Shown here one piece after another: positions 21,104 to 33,370 of a stretch of 64,000 nucleotides of DNA. Origin of the DNA: Patellaria atrata CBS 101060. Taxonomy: Eukaryota; Ascomycota; Dothideomycetes; Patellariales; Patellariaceae. The stretch is taken from NCBI GenBank assembly GCA_010093705.1, contig MU006090.1:2166308-2230307 (forward strand). Direction: 5' to 3'. The notes under the pieces were generated by a model. The model worked only from the letters and a program-made list of their open reading frames with translations. It searched no databases and was not told the origin of the DNA. Within the stretch, counting starts at the first letter, position 1. Each line of letters starts with the position of its first letter. Both the position numbers and the translations under genes were made by a program.

Positions 21104-24100
21104 ATGCGCATCATCAGGGCGCCATGGCTCACACATCCAGGTACTGGGGACATAACCAACCCCCGAACGAATGATCAGACATACGGACATGCTTACAATC
21201 TCTAGGTGAAATAAAAGACTTCGAAGCATATAGTTGTCATATTTCGCCGGATGGCAGTCGACTGGTGACCGCTGCTGGAGGTAAGCTCTTACCGTCGGTT
21301 TTGCGCTCCCTCGCGCAAAAGAACCCAACTCTCTACAACAAAACTAACAAGAATCTATGAAGATGGACATGTGCGAATATGGTCTACCGAAGCAATCTAC
21401 AATGCTCATGACTCCAATTATACGAAACCGAGGCAGCTTGCCGCTATCAGTCATCATTCCGGCACCATACACACTGTTCGCTTTTCGGGAAATAATAAGT
21501 ATCTGGCATCAGGCGCAGACGATAAAATAGTTTGCATATATGTATTAGATCCCAACCCACCCGCGCACGCTTCAACATTCGGTAATACAGTTGATCTTAT
21601 CTTGGTGGTGATCCGAAAGCTGATAACGGTCCAGGTACAAATGAGCCTCCACCAGTGGAAAACTGGAGAGTATTCCGCCGGTTAATAGGACATGACAATG
21701 ATATACAGGATTTAGGCTGGTCATACGATTCATCAATACTGGTATCTGTAGGCTTGGACTCGAAAGTCGTAATTTGGTCGGGTCATACTTTTGAAAAGCT
21801 CAAAACACTGTCCCAGCATCAGAGCCATGTGAAAGGCATCACCTTCGATCCCGCAAATAAATATTTTGCTACTGCCAGCGACGATCGCACAATCAAAATT
21901 TTTCGTTTCACATCGCCACCCCCCAATGCAACGGCATACGACCAGCTGAACAATTTCATCCTCGAACATACCATTACTGCACCTTTCCAGTCCTCTCCTC
22001 TCACTACATACTTCCGAAGATGCTCTTGGTCCCCCGATGGAAATCATATTGCAGCTGCAAACTCAGTCAATGGACCAGTCAGCTCGGTCGCGATCATCAA
22101 TCGAGGAAACTGGGATAGTGACATCAATCTGATTGGACATGAACTCCCCATCGAGGTGTGCGCATTTTCACCTAGGATGTTCTATCGGGAGAAATTGACA
22201 CCCGCACAACTGGATCAAAATGGGCACCCGACCGTTCCGTCAGTTACTGTAATTGCTTGTGCAGGTCAAGATAAATCTTTGAGCGTTTGGAATACCAGCT
22301 TTGCTAGACCGTTCGTTATCATGCAAGATCTCACTGCTAAGTCCATCACGGATTTAGCATGGTCCTGTGACGGAGAATCATTGTTCTTGACTAGCCTCGA
22401 CGGGAGTATCACTACCGTAGTGTTTGAACCGGGTGAGCTGGGTTATCCTGCGCCGATTCAGGAAAATGAAAGGTCGCTTTCCAAATTTGGAGCTAGTAGA
22501 AAAGCAGGGATCATCGAGGGTCCCGAAGCTTTACTATTAGAAGAGAACAGTAAAGCCGGTGAACTCAAAGGCGTCCAGGGCAGAATGGGTGAACTCATGG
22601 GAGACGGTACTCCACATGCTATACCTTCAACAAATGGCACGAACGGAACAGCATCTGCACCAGCGGCATCGAGTGCCATCATAACGAACGGAACGTCTTC
22701 CGCAACCGACCAATCTAATCAGACTACTCAGCCACCAGCTGATACCAGAGTTGAAGAACTGAAAAGCCGAGTCACCATTGTAAACGGGAAAAAGAGAGTG
22801 AAACCCATTCTCGTCTCTGCATCATCAGGTCTAGCTGAATCAGCTCTCCCACAGACGCAACTTGTATCCGCAGCCACCCAAGGTGCGCGAAGTGACGCTC
22901 CCCATACCATTCTAGATCTTTCCAAGCCATACGACGGCTTTCCAAAGGGCGGTCTAGCTGGACTTCTGATTGGTAACAAACGTAAGTTTGCTGATATAGA
23001 GGGGGACGAGGAAAAGAGGATCGAGAAACGACTCACTGGAGCGACGCGTAACGGGTCAGCATCGATTGTTGTAAACGGTCCCGACGGCCTAGTTCCACCA
23101 AGTACAGGATCACGTCCACCTCAGAGCGAAGTTCCTGAACCCCTTAGGCCGGCGCTGTTCAATCCAAATCTTTCCGTTAGCCAGATTCGTCTCGCAACAC
23201 CAATGGTGAGAAGTGTGATCCTACGTACAGTGGATGGTAGTGAACCTCCTCAAACCAACGGTGCAGACACGTCTTCTTCGCAGCAGGGAAGCAATGATGA
23301 TACTGTGGTTTTAGAGGTACGGAATGCGAGTGGTCCGACACGGACAGGCAGGCCGCAAGACAGAGACCCCACACGTGTGAATTGTACCAGGCGCGGTCAA
23401 TCTTTATGGCAAGACTACCTACCAAAGGCTGTACTTCAGCTGACCGGAAACTCTAAATTCTGGGCTGCATCGTGTGAAGACGCGTCAGTCCATGTCTGGA
23501 CACCAGCGGGAAGGCGGTTAGTTAATCCTTTCGTTGTTGAAGCTCAGCCTGTTATCATGGATTGCAGAGGGTGGTGGCTTCTTTGCATCACAGCCGTAGG
23601 AACCTGTTACGTGTGGAACATCAAGACCATGTCGGCCCCTCATCCACCTATTCACCTTGCACCTATTCTAGACGCCGCTATCCACTCCCAGGGGTTGCAC
23701 CTTACCCCTTCGCCTAGTATCATCTTCGCGAGACTTAATTCGCAAGGCCGCATCATCGTAGCGATGTCGAATGGTGATGGTTATACTTACTCACCATCAA
23801 TGTTCGTATGGCAGCGGCTTTCTGAACCTTGGTGGGCAGTGGGTAGTCAGTACTGGAATACTACAGATTCGTCAGTAGGGAATCTTCAGTCGTCATCCGA
23901 CCAGGGCGTATCCGCGGAGAGAGATAATCAAGTATCAATCGAGAATGTCTCTGCGGGTATCATTCCACTATTAGAACGTAATACAACCAACCATTCACTG
24001 ATGCGAGGGAGAGCTTATTTCCTTCAACGTCTCATCAAAGCTCTACTGTCCGCGGAAGGCTTTGAGGGTTTGGAATCGAGCGTCTCTGTGGCTCATCTTG

Positions 24101-24497
24101 AAAATCGCGTTGCAGCTGCATTGACTCTAGGTGCTCGTGACGAGTTCAAGATTTATCTTCTTATGTACGCTAAACGTCTAGGTGCTGAAGGTCTGAAGGG
24201 CAAAGTAGTCGAACTCCTGAGATCGTTACGTGGGGATCCATTCATTGACGAGGACTATGAGGAACAAGAATCATCTGATAAAGAAGATGAACTATGTGGA
24301 TGGAAGAAGGAAGATTTATTGAAAGAAGTGGTGCTTATTCTCGGTATGGATCTACTAAGGAGATATCTCAGCCGCCGACTGACTTTTTGTCAACAGGTAA
24401 ACACCGGGATTTGCAACGTATCACCGTGCCCTATGCTCGGTCTCTTAATATATTGGACGATAGATTAGGTGATCAGCAAATGGTCACCGACATGTAG
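21104..24497 (+). CDS. HIR1: Histone chaperone Hir1 (HIRA homologue)
   Basis: Subunit of the HIR complex, which deposits H3-H4 independently of replication and represses histone genes. Five exons, 21104-21140, 21206-21280, 21363-21581, 21635-24343 and 24397-24497, sum to 3141 nt (1046 aa). The N-terminus MRIIRAPWLTHPGEIKDFEA is built from two tiny exons. A seven-blade WD40 domain covers about residues 10-400 (SGTIHTVRFSGNNKYLASGADDK, HVKGITFDPANKYFATASDDRTIKIF). A B-domain-like motif, RVTIVNGKKRVKPIL near residue 485, should bind Asf1. The HIRA domain covers the C-terminal part (VIMDCRGWWLLCITAVGTCYVWN). The last intron restores the conserved end GKHRDLQRITVPYARSLNIL. Splice phases all agree. 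Confidence 0.96.
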
Positions 24498-25059
24498 AAT
24501 TAACCCCGGCACATATGGTAGGCGTTGGGGAGGACTTGTGCGTTATTGCTTGCAAGCGTTGGAGTTATGGCTCCCACTTATCATGCTGATGATAAGTGAT
24601 GGAATTCCTTTATGATTGATCTTGAAGTTCAGAGTTTAGCTCGGGTATGTATAGGATTCCGCTTAATCGAGTCAGCTAAATATTTTCGCATGCTGATTTG
24701 GTACTCGTGGTAGTGCACGGACATAAGCTGACTATTAGAGATCATAATGGGTAATATCCTCATCAATCCGCAACCTCTTCCATAATAGCCTTATTTCTGG
24801 TTTTTATAGGAAGAGTGGTATTAGGCAACGAGGGGGACTAGGAAGCCAGCGGATGCAGAGACAAATTTCTATAGACTAATGTGCGTTCCGGGGATACTCC
24901 TCGTTAGTCCCATCCTATATTCCGAATATTCTGTGAAATAGTCCTTTAAACAACCACATCTATGCAAGAAAACTGCCGATGATGCTCCAATTCGAGTTTA
25001 TTGGCAGGAAATTAGTCTACTAGATTCCCTCGAGCGGACATATTACCTTACGCATATCA
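24498..25059. other. Intergenic, 0.56 kb
   Basis: No recognisable gene, RNA or repeat. It includes the Hir1 3' end and a small AAGTGAT/ATCACTT-type inverted match near 24575-24602. Confidence 0.5.
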
Positions 25060-27019
25060 TGTCGTTCATTGACAAGGCTAGGAATATCCTAAAATTAGAC
25101 TCGCTATTGTAGGCACCTCGGTCGTCTATCAATCTTACCTTATCCTCAGCTCTCACGAGAACACCAACTCTGCGATAATGGCCTATACTGACACTATCAT
25201 GCTAAATGATCATTTTTATATCTACCATTCCATTCATTCGGATAAGTAGATCCGTCTTCTCCACCTTCAGCCATCTTTGACTTTCCAAGAACCCCTTCAA
25301 TTCTCTTTCGAGCAGGTCGAATTACACCAAGCACTTGGGAGGTATGAAGCTCTATTATACACCTAGGGAAACCCCGAGTTTGACTTGAGACTGTATTCTA
25401 CTGACGATGGGAAGTACCTGAGGATTACGCAGAACCTCGACTTATCCTTGCGCCACTTCCGTGATGTGATGGAGCACAGAATACTTTGAGTAGACGCAGT
25501 CTGTATCAACCAGAGAGATAATGCAGAGAAGAATTCGCAGATTCCGCTTATGGGCCAGATATATCGTTGTGCGAAAAGAGTCGTTGTGTGACTGGGGCAA
25601 GGGGTATTTCAGGAAAGGCAATGGGCTATTTATGCTACTACTTCAAGCCATCTGTCCGGTCCCAAGGCGGATTTGGAGGTCTTCTTGATATGAGTGAAGA
25701 GTACCATGACCAATCTAGGGAGGTCATCGATGCATTCTTTCAGCTTCTCTATTTCCGCCGAAGATGGATAATTCAGGGAGTAGTTCTTAATATCGAAGTT
25801 CGCTTTTTCTATGGCAAAGAGGAATTATCATGGATTAATCTCATAGCTGCCCGTTCGATACTTGAAGACAAGCAGTTCACAACTTCGGCAAGCTCCGTTG
25901 GTATTGCTAGATGCTGTGTATGATCTGTGGGAACGCTGGTCGCAAGGAAAGGAGAACGAACAACTTCCACAAAGGATGACCAACACTTCAAAAGCTCCTG
26001 AAAAGGCAACTGTCCCTCGAAGAACGCACCATATAGTGCGTGGTCCAACATTACTAGAACTTTTGAACCATTTTCATGAATTCGGATGCGCAGATGCTCG
26101 TGATCGTGTATATGCATTGTACGCCATAGCAGGCGCAGAGATGAATAACCTGAAGCCTATGCCAGTTTCAGTCTCATACAGTATAGTGTGGCAAATTGTT
26201 ACCGCCTATTTCAATTTCAGCCATGGAAGCTGACTACACCTCACAGACATTGACTAGTATCTGTTCCCGCCCAAGGGGTCCAAACGCTGCTCAACTTCCG
26301 GATTGGGAAGCAGCAGAATGTTTCGACCCTTTTCTTCAAGGAAAATCTGCTCTTCTGGTTGTTCACATTCGCTTCTTCACACCCCTAGCGGTGAGTGTCA
26401 CACTACAGTTATGTACGGTCGGATGGAAGCGACAGTCATACTTCAAACCAGGACCAAGGATGAAGGGAACTATACGCTGAAATCCCAGCTGAGGGTCCTA
26501 TTATACTTTCAAGTTTGGAATATTCACCCTTCCAGCTCTTTTTAAAAGATGCGTACGGCTTTATATGCGCCTTACCGTGGGAAAAAGATTTTGTCCCCTC
26601 TTACTCCCGCCATGTTTCAGCTTATCTCTTGAGGGACGTTTTGCGTATCGCCGGGGTCGACCTTGGGCCAGGTGAATTCGAATTCCCTGTATACCGTGCA
26701 CCAGGAGATCTCTCTCCGCAAATCGCCACCTTGTTATCATATATCGAGACGAGCCCCTTCAGCTTAACATACCACCAGAAACTCAAGGCCCGGTGCCTTT
26801 TCGCTACTGAAATATCACATATGGATGAACGCATAAGTAGTGGGACCTATATAGGGTAGGGACTAGTGAGCTTGTCGAGGGAGATAAGCTTGTACTGGTA
26901 TCCGATGCCGATGGATGCACGGGATTGATCCTAAAACCCGTATGCGTTGAGCCTCCACAGTATGAGTTAATTGGAGACGCTCGAGCAGTTTTAGCAGACC
27001 CTGAAATTAACCCCTTCTA
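25060..27019 (+). pseudogene. Decayed HET-domain (heterokaryon incompatibility) gene
   Basis: HET proteins act in non-self recognition between fungal individuals. Pieces of one such protein are spread over three frames and several stops: LHLQPSLTFQEPLQFSFEQV near 25260, YEALL and the hallmark VDAVCINQRDNAEKNSQIP near 25494-25545 with QIYRCAKRVVV after it, then LLELLNHFHEFGCADARDRVYALYAI (in short segments) near 26050-26130, and a C-terminal part at 26515-27019 ending LIGDARAVLADPEINPF. The order of the parts is that of an ordinary single HET protein. There are at least half a dozen breaks, several at expected tryptophan codons, which fits C:G to T:A transitions. It is not expressed as a full protein. 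Confidence 0.8.
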
Positions 27020-27319
27020 AAGAAAGTATTGTGTATGATACTGCTTACCCTAATTACCACAATCGTCCGGGCATTGAATTAGTCCTGGTTTAGGTTGGGC
27101 TATTTATAGGGTCAAAGACAAGATGGCCCTTATTTAGTGGAGCAATTGGACGTAGACATACAAAAGACCCTTTGGTAAGAAACTATCGTCCGAGTATATG
27201 GAGTAATATAGGTTTGGCCCATGCTTCTCCACCACGTTAGAACTTTTCCCGCCGTGATACCTCGTCTAATACACTTGTTTTGTAGCTCTAAGGATTGCAC
27301 CGGTTACAAAAACCGGCGT
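27020..27319. other. Intergenic, 300 bp
   Basis: 3' flanks of the HET remnant and of the JmjC gene. Nothing else is visible. Confidence 0.5.
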
Positions 27320-28403
27320 TCATCGGAACCACCAATTAACCTTAGTACAATGAGCATAAAGCGTACACGAATGGACGTAAACTAGCCGGAGCACTCACCG
27401 ATCCTATACTGCAGGTCCCTACACCTTTGATACTATGCCACCAGCTCTTAGGAATGAATATTGCATCCCCAGATTCTAAGGTAGCTTCAAAGCCATAGTT
27501 ACCTCCGCTCAACGCCCTTTCAGATTCTCCCCAGATAGCTTCTTCCAGAAGCGCTCTCTCCTTACCGGCCATCATCTCCTCACCTCTCATCCTCTCCGTC
27601 CCACTCAATTTCTGTAAACCTGCGCCAAGTCCTCTTCTTGCGTTGTCGTATATGTCTGATCCGAGTAACGGCTCACATAGTCTGATAATCTTCTTCCCAG
27701 CCAGTTGTATGAATAAATTAGGATTAGGATCTCGGTGAAAGGGCGTGTAGGTTGGAGCACGGCCGATCCAGATGCTAGAGTTATATACATCACCCCTTCC
27801 AGCCTTCAGAACCAATTCCGGGGTGGGGAGATCGTCTTGCATTCCTTTAGGGAGGTCTGCTATGGACGTTTGTGCCAGGTAAAGTGAAGATTTTGCATTG
27901 GATGGGGTTTGGGAAACGCTTACTAGGAACAATTCCAACGGTGCAGCGAAGCGGGAGAAGTTAACATGAGAACCATCTTCAGTAGATGCAGTGAATTCGA
28001 GTCCAACTATTGCATTCCCGAAGTTGCTTAAGTATGCGAGATTAAGTTCCCCTGACGCGGCCCCCGATGATTTAGTGAACCATTTCTCCAACGCAGGAAG
28101 TGTCTTCAAGAATGCCCCAGGGGGAAAGACAGTCGGCTTTTCAAGTCTGTAGTAATCGTTACGAAATGTCTCTAGTGAGAGTGATGGAGGTATGCTCAGA
28201 GATTTCCAGTATACCGAAGCGTTAGGAAAGGAAGAATGACTGCGATAAACTTTCACGAAATTCTCAACGGAATAATGCCCATGAATATTATATTTCAGTG
28301 AATGTCCTATTCTCCGCGTGAACATAATCTTGTAGGTTGTCGTTAATAATGATATGGCTAATGGAAGGCTTTTACGTATCGTTTGAAAAGCCGAGAACGG
28401 CAC
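27320..28403 (-). CDS. JmjC/cupin-like domain protein
   Basis: Probable Fe(II)/2-oxoglutarate-dependent hydroxylase or demethylase of the cupin-8/JmjC class. Two exons, 27399-28403 and 27320-27340, give 1026 nt (341 aa). The second exon is only 21 nt (VNWWFR and stop), recovered because the family usually ends in NWW plus a few residues; the donor is GTGAGT and the acceptor CTAAG. Iron ligands are visible as HRD in TYTPFHRDPNPNLFIQL, and the distal His in SWWHSIKG. The 2-oxoglutarate Lys is likely in GKKIIRL. The start could be either MPFSAF or, 26 residues later, MFTRRIG. It is divergent from the Mch1-like gene with only 167 bp between the two start codons. Confidence 0.87.
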
Positions 28404-28570
28404 GCGTCATGTTGATCATGTTTGCTAGAGTTCATCACCATCAACAACAAAAACTCCCCTTCCACCACCTGAAATTTTTATAATGAATGCCGCGACGAAT
28501 CTCCTTTTTATATAGATTATACTATTCCTACCCCTCCTATGCATCGGTAGACAAACTATTATTATCCAAC
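28404..28570. promoter_or_regulatory. Short bidirectional promoter between JmjC gene and MCH1
   Basis: The two start codons are 167 bp apart on opposite strands, so both core promoters and leaders must lie here. A TATATAG motif at about 28512 points toward the transporter gene. The arrangement suggests shared control. Confidence 0.6.
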
Positions 28571-30479
28571 ATGCCGTCCAACTCCAACGGTAACAACTCC
28601 AATCAGATAGATAAGCTTGACTATACACGCCCTCATGAGCGACAACCACTTCTACAAACGGACGATCACGGTAATCATGACGGAGGGCGATCTAGCCATG
28701 ATAATAGCTATGCTGGCAGCTTCTTCGAGCAGGTCGCGGAAGGAATACAAGAGCGGGATCTGAGGAAGATGAAAACGGTGGTACGGCGATATCTCAGCTT
28801 CATTTGGGCAGTCGTAAACTGCTTATGCGCCGGAAGTATTACTGGTGAGACTGACGCTATCTATGACACTATCCTTGCGGTTCAACTGACTCTGTTACTT
28901 CGCAGCTTACTCGCTTTACGGCCATATCTTCCAGTCAAGACTACATTATACTCAGTTTCAAATAAACATCGTCGCGATAGTCGCTGAAATTGGAATGTAC
29001 GTAATTGTTCCAGCGGTTGGGTACCTCTGCGATCGATATGGTCCAGGGTGGCCGTCCCTATTCTCCGCATTCCTCTTCGGTGCGGGATACACCCTCGCAG
29101 GATTGACATACCGGACCGGATCACCACCATCTAGAGGCGGAGACGGTTGGCCGTTTAGCCTCATGGTGGTTGCCTTCGCTGCTGTTGGATTGGGCACATG
29201 CTGCATGTATCTGTCCGCCGTAACGACGTGTGTAAAGAACTTTGGCAGAGGGAAATACAAGGGCGTGGCTTTGGCAATACCGATTGCGGCATTTGGGCTC
29301 AGTGGTATGTGGCAGAGCCAGGTCGGAAGTAAACTACTATATGAACGGAATCCGGATGGGAGCAAAGGCGATGTTGATGTCTTTCGATACTTCCTATTCT
29401 TGGCATGCACATTATTCGCGGTGGGAATCGTTGGGTTCTTTACTCTCGTCATTATTGATGAAGAAGAGATGATTGATGAGGCTGTCGATCAGCTCGAACA
29501 ATCAGGCCTCCTCCAAGAGGATGAGTTCTTCCAGCGCGCCGCCAGTATACACGGTTACGGAACTACAGCACCACACGACCTCTCCGACTCAACCTTCGAC
29601 TTTCTCCGTAGCGAAGCAGATGATCTCAAGGCGAAGGCCGAGGAAGAACGCCGTAAGAAGAATTGGCTTCTCAATGAAGAGACTCGCCTATTTCTTGCAG
29701 ACAGAACTATGTGGTGGCTGGCTGCTGGGTTCTTCCTCGTCACTGGACCTGGGGAAGCGTTCATCAACAACCTTGGAACCGTTATAGAAACTTTGTATCC
29801 GCCCTCTACTCCTCTGTCAGATGCACCGACAACGGCCGCAACTCATGTTTCCATCGTGGCTATCACCTCTACCCTCGCTCGGTTGATTACAGGTACCCTA
29901 TCCGATCTCCTCGCCCCGGTTGCGCCGCAACATCAGCATCGTCGCCTCCTAACCTCTATGTCATCATCGATAGACTCTCTCGCCATCCCACCGCTCTGCA
30001 AGCGTTTTACACTCTCACGCGTGACATTTCTCCTAGTATCTGCTCTCTTCGTCTCCATCGGCCAGGCCATCCTCGCGTCCGGAGTTACACAAGACCACGT
30101 CTCTCGCTTCTGGCTCGTCAGCGGCTTCATTGGCGCTGGTTACGGCGCCGTCTTCTCTCTAGTCCCCATCGTCATCTCGGTGGTATGGGGTGTCGAGAAT
30201 TTCGGTACGAATTGGGGCATCGTGGCCATGGTTCCTGCGGCTGGAGCGGCCGTATGGGGCCTCTTGTATTCTGCGGTCTATCAGCGGGCTGCACATGATG
30301 AGGTGGAAAATGTGGGCTCGGGAGTGCAGGGCAGAAAGGAGGATATACTGTGCTACGGGAAGGCGTGCTACCAGTCTACATTCTGGGCCATGGTGGCCAG
30401 CGTTTGGATTGCGTGTGGATTGTGGATGTGGGCGTGGAGAGGGCCGGGAGGGTGGAAACGGAGGGGTATTGCGGTGTAG
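28571..30479 (+). CDS. MCH1: MFS transporter, Mch1-like (monocarboxylate transporter homologue)
   Basis: Vacuolar-type major facilitator of the nodulin-like/Mch1 branch. Two exons, 28571-28844 and 28906-30479, give 1848 nt (615 aa). A hydrophilic N-terminus of about 75 residues is followed by TM1, interrupted by the intron (CAGSIT / AYSLYGHIF), then VPAVGYLCDRYGPGWPSLF, FGLSGMWQSQV and a long cytosolic loop rich in E and K (about residues 270-350) before the second six-helix half (MWWLAAGFFLVTGPGEAFINN, LVPIVISVVWGVENFGTNWG). The last sequence is highly characteristic of the Mch1 group. The substrate is not known from sequence; yeast Mch1 does not carry monocarboxylates. Confidence 0.9.
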
Positions 30480-31571
30480 GGAAGTGGGAAACAAGCAGTG
30501 CTTTTCAGAGAGTTGTATATACTTGATGACCAGTGGGGACTATTGATCTGATATTTCATATTGTATGCTTCATGATTTAAGTAGCTGTAGCCAAAGGGAC
30601 TCATATATCAAACGTCTGAAACCATTTGACTTATTATTTCATGCTCTTTGAAAATATATTTTACCCTTCTCACCTTCTTGAGTAGAGCATCACCTCCGGA
30701 GCGGCGCGGATGCTGACGGTAAACTTGCAGATTATGGGTAAGCGACAGGTATTTTGATCCCATTTCTGTTCCACGGAAAATGAATGCTTACAATCAATAA
30801 TGGATCTGAATCCTGAATATCAGGTTCAAGGAATAGGCAAGTGACGTACTGTAGAACCAAAAAGCGGACGTTGAGATGGGCTGCCTACCGTATATCCATA
30901 CCTTTACTGATATACCGTACTGTACTTCCGTTTTGGGAGCCACAGCCCTAAATGCGGCCCCTTGTACTGTACGCCCCTGCGCAGATTGCGGGCCGTGCCC
31001 ATTAACGTTACGGTAAGATATGTGATATGGATTCTGAATACAGTACAGTATGCTGAAATAATAATAGACAACATGGAAGATAAGGTAAAGATTGATGCTC
31101 ATGTCCTCTTTTACGACTATTTCCAGTTGTCTGCTCCCAAAAAAGAAACTTCGAAGTCGGTTTTTTAAACCAGCCCTCATCTCTCGTAACGGGACACGCA
31201 TGCGAGTCAAGATGAAGTTTGTGATGAGATTGACATTCGGTGTGATGCGTATTCTAGATTCTACTCATTATTTGCTGGTCAGCCACTGTGTGGGAGGTGA
31301 CTCTCAATCATTGGACATCACAACTTTATCGAAGCCTGCCCATTTCCTTTTTCAGCCAAGCTGAACGACATGCAGCACAACTCTTACAATCTGGTCTTCA
31401 AAGCTTACGGGGCTGAACTTTTTTATTCTGTCACCTCCCCTCGTACTAACTGCGACACATTTCGCACACAGTCATCACACGGTGACTATGAATCCAGTCT
31501 TGTTGGAGTCACAAACCCCTTTGTTGTGTCCCACATCCCTTACCTTAAATGCTAGCTCCTCGTAAAGAAAA
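30480..31571. other. Intergenic, 1.1 kb, with TACTGTAC-type palindromes
   Basis: Three copies of the short motif TACTGTAC / GTACAGTA lie at about 30907, 30964 and 31039. The minus open frame over 30794-31210 is not supported by composition or motifs. No RNA gene is recognised. Confidence 0.5.
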
Positions 31572-32883
31572 ATGAAGAACCACATCTCCTACTCTGATGA
31601 AAGGGAAGGACCTCCCCGCGATCTAGCTGATGAGATGGAAACTTCGACAAATTATTTGTCGCAATGGGGAAGCTGGCTGAGCACGAGACGGGTACGCAAC
31701 CTCATTGCCATCACTGTCTTCTGCCTTCTTGCTTTCTCCTTGCTCAGATGGTCGCCTACGCAAATTCAAAATTACAGAACCCAGGATGCCGGACTGCAGC
31801 GACCTGCAATAACTCTACCACCGGGGAATATTATCGACTGGTCCCAGTATGCCTACATACAATATGTCACTAACTTAAACTACCTTTGCAACTCTATGAT
31901 GATCTTCGAGGCCCTGGATCGACTGGATAGCAAAGCTAGTAGAGTTATGATGTACCCACGTACATGGGAACTACCAGACAACAATGGGACATCGAGTCTA
32001 ACCGAAGAGATCCGGCTGCTGTTGCAAGCTCGCGATACTTATAAGGTTAACCTTGTTCCGGTTGAGGTACAAACTTTCCATCACCAGGAAGCTACATGGA
32101 AAGATTCTTTCACAAAATTGCTGGCCTTTAATCAGACTCAGTACAAGCGAGTTTTAAGTCTGGACTCCGACAGCACAGTCCTTCAGGTGGGGTTTTGCTG
32201 AATGAAATAACGTTTGAGAAGCTAGACTGACCTGTTTCATTAGCACATGGATGAGCTATTCTTGCTTCCTTCAGCGCCCGTCGCCATGCCAAGAGGATAC
32301 TGGCTAGAGGAGAAGACATTATCCTCTCAACTCGTTCTCGTCGAACCATCCGAATTCGAGTGGAACCGCGTAGAAGCCGCGATCGCCGACCACGGGGACA
32401 AGGAATTCGACATGGACATCATTAACAATCTCTACGCACAGAGTTGCATGATAATCCCACACCGTCCATACAACCTTTTGACGGGAGAGTTCAGATCAGA
32501 CCTCCATACTGATTATCTTGGTTCTTCTGAAGAAGTGTGGGATCCAAAGAAAGTCCAAGAAGAGGTAAAGTTCGTCCACTTTTCTGACTGGCCCTATCCC
32601 AAACCTTGGATACAGCCTTTAGTTTCGCAGACCGAGGAGATGAAGCCGAAATGCCAGGAATCTTCAGACAGTTCCAGACAGGATTGTACAGCGCGAGATA
32701 TTTGGTTGCACTTGTACGAGGACTTTAGTGATCGACGTCTGGTAAGTGAATCTATAGAGGTCTAAATTATGAGGCTGTCGAATTCCATTTGCTGATCACC
32801 CCTAACAGAGAGTATGCGGACGCAGATACGATTCCTCGGGAGTCAAGCGAGCTCGATCTTTTACCAAACTCCCTACAACGTGA
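31572..32883 (+). CDS. GT8-like glycosyltransferase (Gnt1-type N-acetylglucosaminyltransferase)
   Basis: Probable Golgi type II membrane transferase. Three exons, 31572-32186, 32244-32741 and 32809-32883, give 1188 nt (395 aa). A cytosolic N-terminus is followed by one membrane segment at about residues 43-58 (LIAITVFCLLAFSLL), a stem, then the catalytic domain with AYIQYVTNLNYLCNSMMIFE and the metal-binding DxD as LSLDSDSTVLQ just before intron 1. Downstream are APVAMPRGYW and YAQSCMIIPHRPYNLLTGEF, and DWPYPKPW, all typical of the fungal Gnt1 family. The last exon is short and basic. The donor sugar (UDP-GlcNAc) is inferred from the family. It converges on the dehydrogenase gene. Confidence 0.88.
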
Positions 32884-33370
32884 AGTTGAAATGCCATTAT
32901 ATACTCGAAGAGTGTATACTCTTAAGTATTGAACTATTCGCCGTGTATGGGACCAAAGAAGCTACACTTGGAAGCATTAGGGTGATCCAAGGAATGTCAC
33001 ATAGTGGTGTCTCGTAAAGAGTCTGATTATTCAGACTGGTTATCCTACTCTGCAAGAGAAGAACAAGAAGCGTGGTGAACGGAGTGGGAAGAACGGGTGA
33101 GGATATACATGAACAATCTGCTATTGCTATTGTTCCGGTTTGCATAATCCGAAGTCAACGTTGTGTGTCATACTGAAGAAGCAGTATTTATGAAGGGTTG
33201 ATATCAGCTTTGATGACGATCGAGTTGGAAAATACTTACCAGGGAGGACTATAGGCGCCTCGAAAAGAGATGAAATGGAGTAAGTGCTCAGTAGTTAAGA
33301 GAGTTCGATAATTGAGATTACTATATTCCTCTACCTTTGAATATAGCGTCTCACCTACCTTATTTCATAC
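32884..33370. other. Convergent intergenic region, 0.49 kb
   Basis: 3' flanks of the glycosyltransferase and dehydrogenase genes. No gene is seen. Confidence 0.5.

Noticed and set aside
29711-30298. Plus frame of 195 codons inside the Mch1-like gene
   Set aside because: Out-of-frame shadow; no conserved motif, and the transporter frame has clear family sequence.
30794-31210. Minus frame of 138 codons between genes
   Set aside because: No recognisable domain; composition is like its intergenic surroundings and it overlaps palindromic motifs.
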